NCBI GenBank assembly: GCA_003221515.1
Contig: QHSI01000098.1
Location: 38,919-102,918, forward strand
DNA: 64,000 bases
Reading direction: 5' to 3'
Source of the DNA: Candidatus Rokuibacteriota bacterium
GTDB lineage: Bacteria; Methylomirabilota; Methylomirabilia; Rokubacteriales; CSP1-6
The translations under genes were made by a program, and so were the position numbers. Shown here piece after piece: positions 8,994 to 18,305 of this stretch. Under the pieces are notes generated by a model, which saw nothing but the letters and a program-made list of their open reading frames with translations, was not told the origin of the DNA and did not search any database. Numbering within the stretch: the stretch's first letter is position 1; every line of letters begins with the position of its first letter.

Positions 8994-11675
8994 ATGAAGG
9001 GCCACGAGCTTCGCGAGACGTTTCTGAAGTACTTCGAGCGCAACGGCCACACGCGGGTGCGCTCCTCGTCGCTGGTCCCGGGCGACGATCCCACGCTTCT
9101 GTTCACCAACGCCGGCATGGTGCAGTTCAAGTCCGTGTTCCTCGGCGAGGAGCGACGCGACTACGTCCGCGCGACGACCAGCCAGAAGTGCGTCCGGGCC
9201 GGCGGCAAGCACAACGACCTCGAGAACGTCGGCTACACCGCGCGCCATCACACGTTCTTCGAGATGCTGGGGAACTTCTCGTTCGGCGACTACTTCAAAG
9301 CGGAGGCGATCGCGTTCGCGTGGGAGTTCCTCACGCGCGACCTCGCGCTCGATCGGCGACGCCTCATCGCGACCGTGTTCCGGGACGACGACGACGCGTT
9401 CGCGCTGTGGAAGCGGGTGGCCGGCCTGTCCGACGACCGGATCTTACGATTGGGCGAGAAGGACAACTTCTGGGCGATGGGCGACACCGGGCCGTGCGGC
9501 CCAAGCGGCGAGCTCCACTTCCACCAGGGAGACCACATCGCCTGCGCCGAGGTCGCCGCCGGCCGGCCGTGTCTCGGACCCGAGTGCGAGTGCGATCGCT
9601 GGCTCGAGGTGTGGAACCTCGTCTTCATGCAGTTCAACCGCGACGCCGGCGGCACGCTGACGCCGCTGCCGCGACCGTCGATCGACACCGGGATGGGGCT
9701 CGAGCGGATCGCGGCCATCGTGCAGGGCAAGACGTGGACCTACGACACCGACCTGTTCGTCCACGTCTTCGCGCGCATCGAGAAGCTCGCGGGCAAGCGG
9801 TACGGGGCCGGCGCCGAGGCCGACCGGGTGTCGATGCGGGTCATCGCCGACCACGCGCGGGCGACCGCGTTCCTCATCGCCGACGGCGTGCTGCCGTCCA
9901 ACGAGTGGCGCGGCTACGTCCTGCGACGCATCATGCGGCGGGCGATGCGCCACGCGCGCAAGCTCGGCATCACCGGGCCGTTCTTCTGGAACGCGATCGA
10001 GGGCGTGGTCGCCGACATGGGCGACGCGTACCCGGAGCTCGGCAGCGAAAGCGACCGGATCCGGCGCGCCGTCGGTGAAGAGGAAGAGCGGTTCGCCGCC
10101 GTGCTGGACGCCGGCATGAACCGGATCGCGGAGTACGCGACGGCGCAGGGGGCGGGCAACGGTCGCCCGATCGACGGGCGCTTCCTGTTCACGCTCTACG
10201 ACACGTTCGGCTTCCCGCGCGATCTCGCCGAGGACGAGCTGCGCGATCGCGGCTGGATTTCGACGGCGGAGACCGAGGCCAGCTGGCAATCGGAGATGGA
10301 CGCGCAGCGCGAGCGCGCCCGGGCCGGTGCGAGCTTCGCCGTCGGCGAGGGCGCGGACGGCGGCGCCGTCTTCGCGGCGATTCCCCAGACCTTCGGCGTC
10401 CAGAAGTTCCTCGGCTACGAGCAGCTCACCGCGCCGGCGCGGATCTGGGCGATCGTCCGCGAAGGCCCCGCGGCCCGGGCTCGCGAGGCGCGCCAGGGCG
10501 AGACCGTCGAGGTGATCCTCGATCAGACACCCGGGTACGCCGAATCCGGAGGGCAGATCGGCGATACCGGGACGGTCGTGGGACGCGCGGGGCGCGGGGA
10601 GATTCTCGACACCTACTACCGCGGTCCCAAGGTGATCGTCCATCGCGTGCGCGTGACCGAGGGCGTGCTCCGCGAAGACGACGAGATCGCGGTCACCGTC
10701 GACTCGCCGCGACGCCAGGGCCTGCGGCAGCACCACACCGGCACGCATCTGCTGCACGCGGCCCTGCGCAAGGTCCTGGGGACCCACGTGACGCAGGCCG
10801 GATCGCTGGTCGCGCCCGACCACCTGCGCTTCGACTTCTCGCACGGGAGCGCGGTGAAGGATCGCGACATCGCCGCGATCGAAGAGCTGGTCAACGAGCA
10901 GGTCCAGGCCGACGCCGTCGTGACGCCCAGCGAGATGAACCTCGACGAGGCGCTCAAGACCGGCGCGATGGCGCTGTTCGGCGAGAAGTACGGCGATCGC
11001 GTCCGCGTGATCAAGATCGGTGAGTTCTCGACCGAGCTCTGCGGCGGCACGCACCTCGGCCGCACCGGCGAGATCGGGCTCCTCAAGGTCACCGCCGAGG
11101 GCGCCGTGGCCTCGGGCGTCCGGCGCGTCGAAGCGGTCGCGGGTCCCGCGGCGCTGCAGAGCGTCGCCAGGAGCCAGGCGGCCCTGCGCGAAGCGGCGGA
11201 TCTGCTCAAGGTCGGCCCTCTCGAGGTTCCGGCCCGCGTGCAGAAGCTCCTCGAGGAGCAGCGGGCGCTTGAAAAACAGCGCGCCGCGCTCGAGTCCAGG
11301 CAGGCGAGCTCGAAGGCCGAGGATCTTGTGAAGGCGGCGCGCCAGGTCAACGGCGTCGCGGTGATCGCCGGCCGGATCGACGGGCTGGACGCTGACGCGC
11401 TGCGCTCGGTGGCCGACACGCTGCGCAACCGGCTGGGGTCGGGCGTGGTCTGCGTGGGAAGCGTCGTGGACGGCAAGGTGAACCTCATCGCCGCAGTCAC
11501 CAAGGACCTCACCAGCCGCTTCCAGGCCGGCCGTCTCATCCAGGAGGTCGCCAGGGCGGTCGGCGGAGGTGGGGGGGGTCGTCCGGATATTGCCCAGGCC
11601 GGTGGCAAGGACCCGGCCCGTCTGGACGCCGCCCTAGAGTTGGTTTACGCCCATCTGGCACGCGCCTCGGCTTGA
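8994..11675 (+). CDS. alaS: Alanyl-tRNA synthetase
   Basis: Class II synthetase charging tRNA-Ala (893 aa). Domains in order: catalytic core (LRETFLKYFERNGH, TNAGMVQFKSVFLG, QKCVRAGGKHNDLENVG), editing domain with HHTGTHLLHAAL and CGGTHLGRTGEIG carrying the zinc-site residues, and the C-terminal C-Ala domain ending GGGGGGRPDIAQAGGKD. ATG 8994 is chosen because families start at MKGHELRETF; the tracked start ten codons earlier reads through the probable promoter. There is no Shine-Dalgarno, and TACAAT (8978-8983) ends 10 bases before the ATG, so this gene may be leaderless. Confidence 0.97.
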   Translation: MKGHELRETFLKYFERNGHTRVRSSSLVPGDDPTLLFTNAGMVQFKSVFLGEERRDYVRATTSQKCVRAGGKHNDLENVGYTARHHTFFEMLGNFSFGDYFKAEAIAFAWEFLTRDLALDRRRLIATVFRDDDDAFALWKRVAGLSDDRILRLGEKDNFWAMGDTGPCGPSGELHFHQGDHIACAEVAAGRPCLGPECECDRWLEVWNLVFMQFNRDAGGTLTPLPRPSIDTGMGLERIAAIVQGKTWTYDTDLFVHVFARIEKLAGKRYGAGAEADRVSMRVIADHARATAFLIADGVLPSNEWRGYVLRRIMRRAMRHARKLGITGPFFWNAIEGVVADMGDAYPELGSESDRIRRAVGEEEERFAAVLDAGMNRIAEYATAQGAGNGRPIDGRFLFTLYDTFGFPRDLAEDELRDRGWISTAETEASWQSEMDAQRERARAGASFAVGEGADGGAVFAAIPQTFGVQKFLGYEQLTAPARIWAIVREGPAARAREARQGETVEVILDQTPGYAESGGQIGDTGTVVGRAGRGEILDTYYRGPKVIVHRVRVTEGVLREDDEIAVTVDSPRRQGLRQHHTGTHLLHAALRKVLGTHVTQAGSLVAPDHLRFDFSHGSAVKDRDIAAIEELVNEQVQADAVVTPSEMNLDEALKTGAMALFGEKYGDRVRVIKIGEFSTELCGGTHLGRTGEIGLLKVTAEGAVASGVRRVEAVAGPAALQSVARSQAALREAADLLKVGPLEVPARVQKLLEEQRALEKQRAALESRQASSKAEDLVKAARQVNGVAVIAGRIDGLDADALRSVADTLRNRLGSGVVCVGSVVDGKVNLIAAVTKDLTSRFQAGRLIQEVARAVGGGGGGRPDIAQAGGKDPARLDAALELVYAHLARASA

Positions 11676-11706
11676 AGGCCTCCCCTGGGTTAAGATGGGA
11701 AATACG

Positions 11707-12372
11707 ATGCCTCTGGGGAGAATCTTGGTCGTCGACGATGAAGCACCCATCCGCGAGGTCCTGACCGAGTACTTCGCGACGGAGGGGTACGCCGTCGAAG
11801 CCGCGACCAGCGGCGTTGAAGCGCTGACCGCCATTCGGGGCCGCCGCGCCGATCTGGTTCTCCTCGACGTCCGGATGCCGGGCCTGGACGGCGTCCAGGT
11901 CCTCCGGCGCATTCGCGAGCTGGACGACAGCGTGCCCGTCATCATGGTGACCGCGAACGAGGACGTCGGCCTCGCCAAGGAAACCCTCAAGCTCGGCGCG
12001 TTCGACTACGTCGCGAAGCCGTTCGACTTCGAGTACCTCGACCGCGCGGTGGCCGCGGGCCTGGCGCGCGCCGGCACCAAGTCGCCGGCCGACGCAGACC
12101 CGTGGACGCCCCTGGCGCTCATCGTCTTCCGCATCGCGCGTGGGATGGCGCCGCTCGGCCGGTCGTCCACGGGTGAGCGGTTGGAGTCCGCAGCCCTCGC
12201 GGCCGCCATCGACGGCGCCGCCGGCAGGCTTGCGGCCGCCGGTGGTCGTCTTCCCGAGATCTCGCTGCTCCTCGACATAGCCGCAGCGTTCGGTGATCTC
12301 CCGGCCACGGAGCGGGCGCTCGTGGAATCAGCGCTTGAAGCGGCGCGCCGGTCGCTCCCCGTCGCGGGCTGA
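11707..12372 (+). CDS. Response regulator, receiver domain plus helical C-terminus
   Basis: A 221-residue protein. The receiver domain covers about residues 4-125: acidic pair VVDDE, phospho-acceptor in LVLLDVRMPGLDG, conserved Thr in VIMVTAN, Lys in DYVAKPFD. The remaining 95 residues are Ala/Leu-rich helices with no DNA-binding motif I recognise, so the output may be protein-protein. The histidine kinase gene begins inside its 3' end, so they probably form a two-component pair. ATG 11707 gives MPLGRILVVDDE and has TAAGAT 10 bases upstream with no SD; ATG 11695 (four codons longer) is the alternative. Confidence 0.85.
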   Translation: MPLGRILVVDDEAPIREVLTEYFATEGYAVEAATSGVEALTAIRGRRADLVLLDVRMPGLDGVQVLRRIRELDDSVPVIMVTANEDVGLAKETLKLGAFDYVAKPFDFEYLDRAVAAGLARAGTKSPADADPWTPLALIVFRIARGMAPLGRSSTGERLESAALAAAIDGAAGRLAAAGGRLPEISLLLDIAAAFGDLPATERALVESALEAARRSLPVAG

Positions 12373-13666
12373 GCGCCGCCGCCGGCCGTCGCGCGGCCGG
12401 CCCGACGTCGCGCCGCATCTCAAGATCCTCCACACCGTCGCCGAGGCCGTCAGCCGTACGCTCGATGTCGAGGAAGTCCTGCGCACCGCGCTGGACGCGC
12501 TCACCCGCGTCACCGGGCACGAGATCGCGAGCCTCCATCTGCTGTCCGAGGACGGCAAGATGCTCGAGCTACGCGGCGCGCGCGGCATGTCCGCGCGCCT
12601 CCGCGAGGTGAACCAGAGGCTGCCGGTCGGCGAAGGGCTCATCGGTCACGTGGCCGTCACCGGCAAGACCGTCCGGATCGAGCGGAACTACGAGGACCCG
12701 AACGTGCTCCCGTCGGCCAGGGCCGCCGTCCGGCGCGATCACATCCGCGGCTTCGTCTGCGTGCCGATCCACAGCCGCGGGCGGATCCTCGGCACGCTCG
12801 CGCTCGGGCGCAAGACCGCCGACCAGTTCGACAAGCACGAGCTGGCCCTGCTCGAGGCGGCCGCCGACCAGGTCGGCGTCGCGCTCGACAACGCGCAGCT
12901 CTACTCGGAGGTGCAGCGACTCTATTCCGAGTCGCTGCGCCTGCTCGACGAGCACAAGCGTGCCCAGGCGCAGCTCGTCCACGCCGAGAAGCTGTCGGCC
13001 GTCGGCGAGCTTGCCTCGGGCGTGGCGCACGAAATCAACAATCCCCTGACGACGATCCTCGGGCAGGCCCATCTGCTGCTGACCCACCCGGAGACGACCA
13101 CGCACGTGCGCGACCGGCTGGGCATCGTCGCCGAGGAAGCGGGGCGTGCCGCACGGATCGTGCAAAATTTGTTGTTGTTCGCGCGTCACTACACGCCCGA
13201 GCGGCGGCTATGCTCGGTCGCCGACCAGGCCCGGCGCGTGCTGGAGCTCAAGGGCTACCAGCTCCAGCAGGACAACATCCGCCTCGTGACCGACTTCGCC
13301 GCGTGTCCGTACGTGTGGGCCGACGAGAACCAGCTCCAGCAGGTCCTCCTCAACCTCGTGCAGAACGCCCACCAGGCGATGTCCAAGCATCCGTCGCCCC
13401 GCGTGCTGACCGTGCGGGTGTGGCCGTCGGATGGCTACGCGCACGTCGAGGTGCGGGACTCGGGGCCGGGCATCGCGTCCGAGGCGCTGCCGCGGATCTT
13501 CGACCCGTTCTTCACGACGAAGCCGCCCGGCGAGGGGAGCGGACTCGGGCTGTCGGTCTCCTACGGGATCGTCACCGAGCTCGGGGGCCGGCTCCGCGCC
13601 CAGAACTGCGACGACGGAGGTGCCTCCTTCGTCGTCGAGCTGCCGCTCGGGGAGCCCGCCGCCTGA
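12293..13666 (+). CDS. GAF-domain sensor histidine kinase
   Basis: Soluble sensor kinase of up to 457 residues. A GAF domain covers about residues 45-195 (RTLDVEEVLRTALDALTRVTGHE ... DQFDKHELALLEAAADQVGVALDNAQLY), followed by a short coiled coil. The HisKA phospho-acceptor helix is ELASGVAHEINNPLTTILGQ. The HATPase domain has its N box (LLNLVQNAHQAM), G1 (VRDSGPGIA), F box (FDPFFTTKPPGEG) and G2 (GSGLGLSVSYGI). There is no transmembrane segment, so it senses a cytoplasmic signal. The listed GTG start overlaps the regulator by 80 bases; TTG 12335 is an alternative, as the first 40 residues are basic and unlike GAF. Probable partner of the upstream regulator. Confidence 0.9.
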   Translation: MISRPRSGRSWNQRLKRRAGRSPSRAERRRRPSRGRPDVAPHLKILHTVAEAVSRTLDVEEVLRTALDALTRVTGHEIASLHLLSEDGKMLELRGARGMSARLREVNQRLPVGEGLIGHVAVTGKTVRIERNYEDPNVLPSARAAVRRDHIRGFVCVPIHSRGRILGTLALGRKTADQFDKHELALLEAAADQVGVALDNAQLYSEVQRLYSESLRLLDEHKRAQAQLVHAEKLSAVGELASGVAHEINNPLTTILGQAHLLLTHPETTTHVRDRLGIVAEEAGRAARIVQNLLLFARHYTPERRLCSVADQARRVLELKGYQLQQDNIRLVTDFAACPYVWADENQLQQVLLNLVQNAHQAMSKHPSPRVLTVRVWPSDGYAHVEVRDSGPGIASEALPRIFDPFFTTKPPGEGSGLGLSVSYGIVTELGGRLRAQNCDDGGASFVVELPLGEPAA

Positions 13667-14703
13667 TCGTCCGGCTCGCGTCGTCGCTCCTGCTCTTCGT
13701 CGTGCTCGCAACCGGCTGCGCCCAGGCCGGCGGTCCCGTCCCCGGAGCGCCCGCCCACCATCGCGAGGGCGGCTACGGCAACGTGAACCCGTCGGCCGAG
13801 CCGGCCGGCAGCTGGAGGCGCTTCACGTTCTTCGTGTCGCGCGTCTGGGCGGCCACGTTCACCCCGCGGACCGCGAGCCTTCCCGCCGTCACCAGCGACC
13901 TCGCCGCGATCCGGGCGGGTCAGGGCCCTCCCAGGGTAACGTGGGTCGGCCACGCGACGCTGCTGGTCCAGCTCGACGGGGTCAATGTACTGACCGACCC
14001 GCAATGGTCCGAGCGCGCGAGCCCGGTGTCGTTCGCGGGCCCGCGACGGGTGTCGGCGCCCGGCCTCAAGCTCGAGGATCTGCCGCCGATCCACGTGGTC
14101 GTGATCTCGCACGACCACTACGATCACCTGGACGAAGCGACGGTCAAGCGGCTCGACGCCGCGCACCATCCCCGCTTCGTCGTCCCGCTCGGGCTCAAGG
14201 CGTGGTTCGCCGACCTCGAGATCACGGCGGTGGACGAGCTCGACTGGTGGGGCGCCGTCACGCTGAAGGGGCTCACATTCACCTGCGTGCCGGCCCAGCA
14301 CTTCTCGGGGCGCACGCCCTGGGACCGGAACCGTCGCCTCTGGAGCGGCTGGGTCGTCGCCGGTCGGAGCAAGCGCCTGTACTTCGCCGGCGACACCGCC
14401 TACTTCGGCGGCTTCAAGGAGATCGGCACGCGGCTCGGCCCGTTCGATCTGGCGGCGATCCCGATCGGCGCTTATGTGCCGCAGATCATCATGAAGGCTT
14501 CTCACACCACTCCCGAAGAAGCGCTACGCGCCTTCGCCGACGTTCGCGGAGAGCGCTTCTTGCCTATTCACTGGGGAACGTTCGACCTCGCCGAGGAACC
14601 GCCGGCCGAGCCGCCCGAGCGGCTTATGGCCGAGGCTCGCCGACTTCAACTCGATCTCTCTCGCGTTTGGGTTTTGAAGCACGGCGAAACTCGGCGCTGG
14701 TAG
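13663..14703 (+). CDS. MBL-fold hydrolase, NAPE-PLD/UlaG-like, predicted lipoprotein
   Basis: A 346-residue metallo-beta-lactamase-fold protein. The metal ligand motif is SHDHYDHLD, preceded by WVGHATLLVQLDG and followed by FAGDTAYFGGF and PIHWGTFDLAEE, the pattern of the NAPE-PLD / UlaG-like branch that cleaves phosphodiesters or lactones. The N-terminus reads as a lipoprotein signal (LIVRLASSLLLFVVLATGC). No ATG, GTG or TTG precedes that signal in frame; CTG 13663 overlaps the kinase TGA as CTGA, the same geometry as the ATGA and GTGA overlaps elsewhere in the window, so a CTG start is proposed. The substrate is unknown. Confidence 0.87.
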   Translation: MIVRLASSLLLFVVLATGCAQAGGPVPGAPAHHREGGYGNVNPSAEPAGSWRRFTFFVSRVWAATFTPRTASLPAVTSDLAAIRAGQGPPRVTWVGHATLLVQLDGVNVLTDPQWSERASPVSFAGPRRVSAPGLKLEDLPPIHVVVISHDHYDHLDEATVKRLDAAHHPRFVVPLGLKAWFADLEITAVDELDWWGAVTLKGLTFTCVPAQHFSGRTPWDRNRRLWSGWVVAGRSKRLYFAGDTAYFGGFKEIGTRLGPFDLAAIPIGAYVPQIIMKASHTTPEEALRAFADVRGERFLPIHWGTFDLAEEPPAEPPERLMAEARRLQLDLSRVWVLKHGETRRW

Positions 14704-14715
14704 CACGCTGGGAAG

Positions 14716-14870
14716 CGGGGCGGTGGGGTGCCGGGCGACGGCGTACCCCCCCGGCGCAGCCTGACTGCTGCTTTGCTTTCCGTCGGAGTCCGTCGGTTTC
14801 TGCAGATAACTGAGCTGACTACACAGGCTGCGCCGGGGGGTACGCCGTCACCCGGCACCCCACCGCCCCG
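14716..14870. repeat. Long inverted repeat (47-48-base arms, about 60-base loop)
   Basis: Left arm 14716-14763 and right arm 14824-14870 are reverse complements except for one substitution and one base in a C run. The loop is comparatively AT-rich. The two tracked ORFs here simply read through the arms on opposite strands. It lies between convergent genes, so it could act as a two-way terminator, or it may be a small non-autonomous (REPIN/MITE-like) element. The remaining bases of the 14704-15065 gap show nothing else I can name. Confidence 0.85.
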
Positions 14871-15065
14871 TCTGCCGCCACGTCGCGCCACGGCTGGCCC
14901 CGCCGATGAATCTTCGCGTGAGTCCTGCAGGGACGGCCCTCGGCTGTCGATGCTGAGGGCTGCTCCGCAATCAGCGCGCGGAGGCCCCTAGCGACGTCGC
15001 CTCCGCCACCGTCGGCCGCAGCAGCGTCCGTCTCCATCGGCTTGGCGCTTGCGGGGCGTGGAGCT

Positions 15066-16247
15066 TCAGGGGAGTTGGAGGTGGAGGCCCTTCAGGTAGT
15101 GCGTCTCGGGTACGTTCAATAGGACGGGGTGGTCGGGGGATTGGGTGAGGTGCGCGACCACGCGGGGGCGGAGGTGGGCGTCAGCGGCGGCTTCTCGGCA
15201 GATGTCCTCGAAGAGCGAGTCGGAGACGTGGTGGGAGCAGGAGAACGTGAGGAGGTGGCCGCCGGGCTCGAGGATGCGGAGGGCGCGGAGGTTGATTTCT
15301 TTGTAGCCTCGGGACGCGGCGGGGATCGCCGATCGGCTGCGCGCGAACGGGGGCGGGTCGAGGACGATCACGCCGAAGCGGGCGCCCGCGCGCTCGAGGC
15401 GGCGCAGCTCGTCGAAGACGTTCACGGCCTGGATCTCGGCGCGGGCCGCCAAGCCGTTCAGCGCCAGGTTGCGGCGAGCGGCCGTGATCGCTTCCGGCGA
15501 AGACTCGATGCAGACGGCGCGGCGCGCTCCGCCCCGGAGCGCGTGGCCCGCAAATCCCGCCGTGTAGCAGAACGCGTCCAGGACGTCGCGACCGGCGGCG
15601 AGGCCTGCGATGCGCACACGGTTTTCCCGCTGGTCGAGGTAGAGGCCAGTCTTGTGCCCGGTGCCGAGCGTCACCGCAAAGCGTACGCCGTCCTCGTCGA
15701 CCTCGACCGTCTCGGGCCCCGCGCCACGGATCCATCCGCGCACGACTTCGAACCCCTCGAGTCGCGCCGCGGCGTCCTCGTCCGCGGCGAAGACCGGCGC
15801 ATCGTCGAGCAGGCGCGCGAGGGCGTCGGCGATCGCTGCACGCACGCGGGCCATCCCGAGCGTCAGGCACTGCACAATCAGGACGGGCCCGTAGCGGTCC
15901 ACGACCAGCCCGGGCAACCCGTCGGCCTCGCTCCACACCAGCCGGCCGAGCGCCGGCGGCCCGTCCGAGGCGCCGCGCGCGCGAAGGGCGACGGCGCTCC
16001 GGAGCCGCCGCTCGAGCAGGGCGGAGTCCAGAGGCTCATCGGCCCAGGTGACGACCCGGCAGCAGAGGGCCGGACGCGGGTTGTAGAAGCCGCGGCCGAC
16101 GAAGCGGCCGGCGGAGTCGACGACCGTGACGGCTGCGCCCGGCTCCACGTCGCTGACGTCCGCGACGTCACCCTTGAAGATCCAGGGATGATTCCGCGCC
16201 GCGTCGCGGCCCCGCTTGAGCCGCAATGCCGGCTGCCCGCGCTTCAT
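15066..16247 (-). CDS. rlmI: 23S rRNA m5C1962 methyltransferase, RlmI-like
   Basis: A 393-residue protein with an N-terminal PUA-like RNA-binding domain ([22 protein letters not shown]) and a class I SAM methyltransferase domain. That domain has [16 protein letters not shown], then [14 protein letters not shown] (SAM-binding motif I), [10 protein letters not shown] (motif IV) and FSCSHHVS with the candidate catalytic cysteine. This layout is that of RlmI, which methylates C1962 of 23S rRNA in E. coli; paralogues with other sites exist. ATG 16247 ([15 protein letters not shown]) is preferred over the tracked start 16 codons upstream. Third gene of a leftward run after speB and a methyltransferase. 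Confidence 0.9.
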   Translation of the reverse strand: MKRGQPALRLKRGRDAARNHPWIFKGDVADVSDVEPGAAVTVVDSAGRFVGRGFYNPRPALCCRVVTWADEPLDSALLERRLRSAVALRARGASDGPPALGRLVWSEADGLPGLVVDRYGPVLIVQCLTLGMARVRAAIADALARLLDDAPVFAADEDAAARLEGFEVVRGWIRGAGPETVEVDEDGVRFAVTLGTGHKTGLYLDQRENRVRIAGLAAGRDVLDAFCYTAGFAGHALRGGARRAVCIESSPEAITAARRNLALNGLAARAEIQAVNVFDELRRLERAGARFGVIVLDPPPFARSRSAIPAASRGYKEINLRALRILEPGGHLLTFSCSHHVSDSLFEDICREAAADAHLRPRVVAHLTQSPDHPVLLNVPETHYLKGLHLQLP

Positions 16248-16366
16248 GTTGGGCGGCGGTCGGCCGTGAGGGCCCACCGCTGGTGATCGCGCCACCGGCC
16301 GAAGATCTTCAGGTAGCGCGGGGAGAATCCCTCACGCCTGAAGCCGCCGCGGCTTCGCACGCGCGC

Positions 16367-17170
16367 CTACTTCTTGCGGAGGACGACGACCATGATGATG
16401 GGGTGCCGCGCCCGTTCCAGGAGCTGGTGGGGCTTGAAGCCGAAGAACCACTGGACGAACTCGAAGCCGCCGGCGAGCTCCACCACGGTCTTGAGCTCCT
16501 GCGGGAAGACCATCCGGGAGAGGTGAGTCTGCCGGTAGAGGCGGCGCGTGCCGTTCTCGACCGCTTCGAGGGTCATGCGCTCGCGGAAGACCTGGCTCAC
16601 GGGGTCGACGTCGTTGAGCGCGGAGAACGAGGCGCGCACGATCAGGCGCCCGCGGCGCTTGGACCAGGACCAGCGCCGCGCCGGGTTGGTCCACGAGGAG
16701 GCCATGTAACGGTCGAAGATGTAGAGGCCGCCGCGCTTGAGGGACTTCGCCACGGTCCGCAGGTGGGCGACGAGCTGCTCGGTCTTCAGCAAGTGCCCCT
16801 GCGAGTCCTGCATGCAGATCGCCGCGTCGACCGGACGCGCCAGCCGGAAGTCCGTCATGTCGCCGACGACCAGCTCGCCCTCGTGACCCTTGGCGGCGAG
16901 CCGCTCGCGCAGGAACTCGACGTTCCGCGGCGACAGGTCGAGCCCGGACATCCGATAGCCGCGATCGGCCAGTCGCATCAGGTGGGGCCCGGTGCCGCAG
17001 GCGATGTCGACGACGCGCCGGACGGGCCGCCGGGCGAATCGCTTGAAGCAGTAGACCAGGAAGTCGACCTCGCCCTTTCGATTGAGATCGAACGCGATCT
17101 CGTAGAACCTCGGGGCGCTGTACTCCTGGATCCGACTCTTCTCGCGAAGCTTCAGCGCTTGGCTCCCCAC
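16367..17170 (-). CDS. Class I SAM-dependent methyltransferase
   Basis: A 267-residue methyltransferase. The SAM motif I is VVDIACGTGPH, followed by GLDLSPRNVEFLRE and VVGDMTDFRL. The middle segment SKSLKRGGLYIFD-like turn (KSLKRGGLYIFDR) is motif VI. The C-terminal half (RQTHLSRMVFPQEL, GGFEFVQWFFGFKP) resembles small-molecule methyltransferases of the Methyltransf_25 group; the substrate is not identifiable. It overlaps the 3' end of speB by 19 bases on the same strand, so the two are co-transcribed and a link with polyamine metabolism is possible but unproven. Confidence 0.85.
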   Translation of the reverse strand: MGSQALKLREKSRIQEYSAPRFYEIAFDLNRKGEVDFLVYCFKRFARRPVRRVVDIACGTGPHLMRLADRGYRMSGLDLSPRNVEFLRERLAAKGHEGELVVGDMTDFRLARPVDAAICMQDSQGHLLKTEQLVAHLRTVAKSLKRGGLYIFDRYMASSWTNPARRWSWSKRRGRLIVRASFSALNDVDPVSQVFRERMTLEAVENGTRRLYRQTHLSRMVFPQELKTVVELAGGFEFVQWFFGFKPHQLLERARHPIIMVVVLRKK

Positions 17171-18027
17171 CAGGCCAGGAGCGCCTCGCGGATCACCCAG
17201 GAGGCGGCGATGCCGGTCCGGCCGGTCGGATCCCAGGCGTGCGCGACTTCCACGAGGTCTCCGCCGATCACCTGACAGCCCTCGAGCATCCTGACGATCT
17301 CGACCAGCTCCGGCACTCGGAGCCCGCCGGGCTCGGGCGAGCCCGTCCCCGGCGCCTCGGCCGGGTCGAGGACGTCGACGTCAATTGTGACGTAGAGCGG
17401 ATAACGCCGGAGCTCGGGCAGAAGGCGCCGGACGACCTCGATCGGATGCCCGTTCAGCATCGGGTACATCGGGAAGAAGTGCGGCCGGCGCCGGTGGTAC
17501 TCCTCGCGCGCTCCGGTGCGGATCCCGACCTGATAAACGCGCTCCGGCGACACGACGTCCATGACGCGGGCGAGCGCCGAGGCGTAGTTGTAGCGCTCGC
17601 CCAGGAACTCCTCGCGCAGGTCCGGATGGGCATCGAGGTGGAGGATGCGCAGCTCGGGGAACGCCGGCGCCAGCACCTCGATCACCGACACGGTAGCGGT
17701 GTGGTCGCCGCCGAGCATGAACGGGATCAGCCCGGGCCGCCACCAGGCGGCGATCTGCTCCCGCGCGGCGTCGAGCTGCTCCCGGGGCGGCGCGCCGGCG
17801 GGGAGCTCGCAGTCGCCGATGTCGGCGATGGCCAGGTCTTCCAAGTCGCGGGCGAGCGCGGGCGAGTAGGTCTCGATCGACTCGGAGCCGAGCCGGACGT
17901 CGAGCGGACCGGCGTCGGCGCCCTTGCGGAGGTTCACCCGGCCCTCGAACGGGATGCCGTAGATGACGATACGGGCGTCGGCGAGGGCGAGGTTACAGCC
18001 GATGAAGCTCGGAGACACTGCACGCAT
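17152..18027 (-). CDS. speB: Agmatinase-type ureohydrolase
   Basis: Binuclear manganese hydrolase of the arginase/agmatinase family (291 aa), expected to turn agmatine into putrescine and urea. The metal ligands are all present: GGDHTATVS, LDAHPDLREE and DVDVLDPAEAPGTGSPEPGG, with EVAHAWDP near the end. Agmatinase is favoured over arginase because speD and speE lie immediately upstream on the other strand. A TAGAGT hexamer lies 12 bases before the ATG. The arginine decarboxylase that would supply agmatine is not in the window. Confidence 0.88.
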   Translation of the reverse strand: MRAVSPSFIGCNLALADARIVIYGIPFEGRVNLRKGADAGPLDVRLGSESIETYSPALARDLEDLAIADIGDCELPAGAPPREQLDAAREQIAAWWRPGLIPFMLGGDHTATVSVIEVLAPAFPELRILHLDAHPDLREEFLGERYNYASALARVMDVVSPERVYQVGIRTGAREEYHRRRPHFFPMYPMLNGHPIEVVRRLLPELRRYPLYVTIDVDVLDPAEAPGTGSPEPGGLRVPELVEIVRMLEGCQVIGGDLVEVAHAWDPTGRTGIAASWVIREALLAWWGAKR

Positions 18028-18163
18028 GAATTCTTCGTCACTCTAGCGAGTCGCCGATCGATTGCAAGTGGAAACTGGCGCCTCGAGCGGGCGACGGAGG
18101 AGGCGCGAGGGAGTTTCAGCACCTTCCAGCGGTGCTCGTCGGTGCCACAAAAGCGTTTTTTTC

Positions 18164-18192
18164 TTGCAATGGGTAAAAACGGATCCTACAGT
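18164..18192 (+). promoter_or_regulatory. Predicted sigma-70 promoter of speD-speE
   Basis: TTGCAA (18164-18169) and TACAGT (18187-18192) are separated by 17 bases in an AT-rich island (TTTTTTTCTTGCAATGGG) between the divergent speB and speD genes. The implied 5' leader of about 105 bases before GTG 18306 is long enough for post-transcriptional control, but I see no named riboswitch in it. Confidence 0.5.
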
Positions 18193-18305
18193 GAAACAAG
18201 TTTCGTGTGAGAAGCGAAGTTTTTTCGGTCGATTACAGCGACGTGAATGAGCGTCGCAGGAGAGGTGCGGTAGATGAACGGATCGGACAAAGGGGGACCA
18301 ATGGC

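Noticed and set aside
14646-14991. Two opposite ORFs over the inverted repeat
   Set aside because: They read the same repeat arms on both strands and show no protein-like composition or SD.
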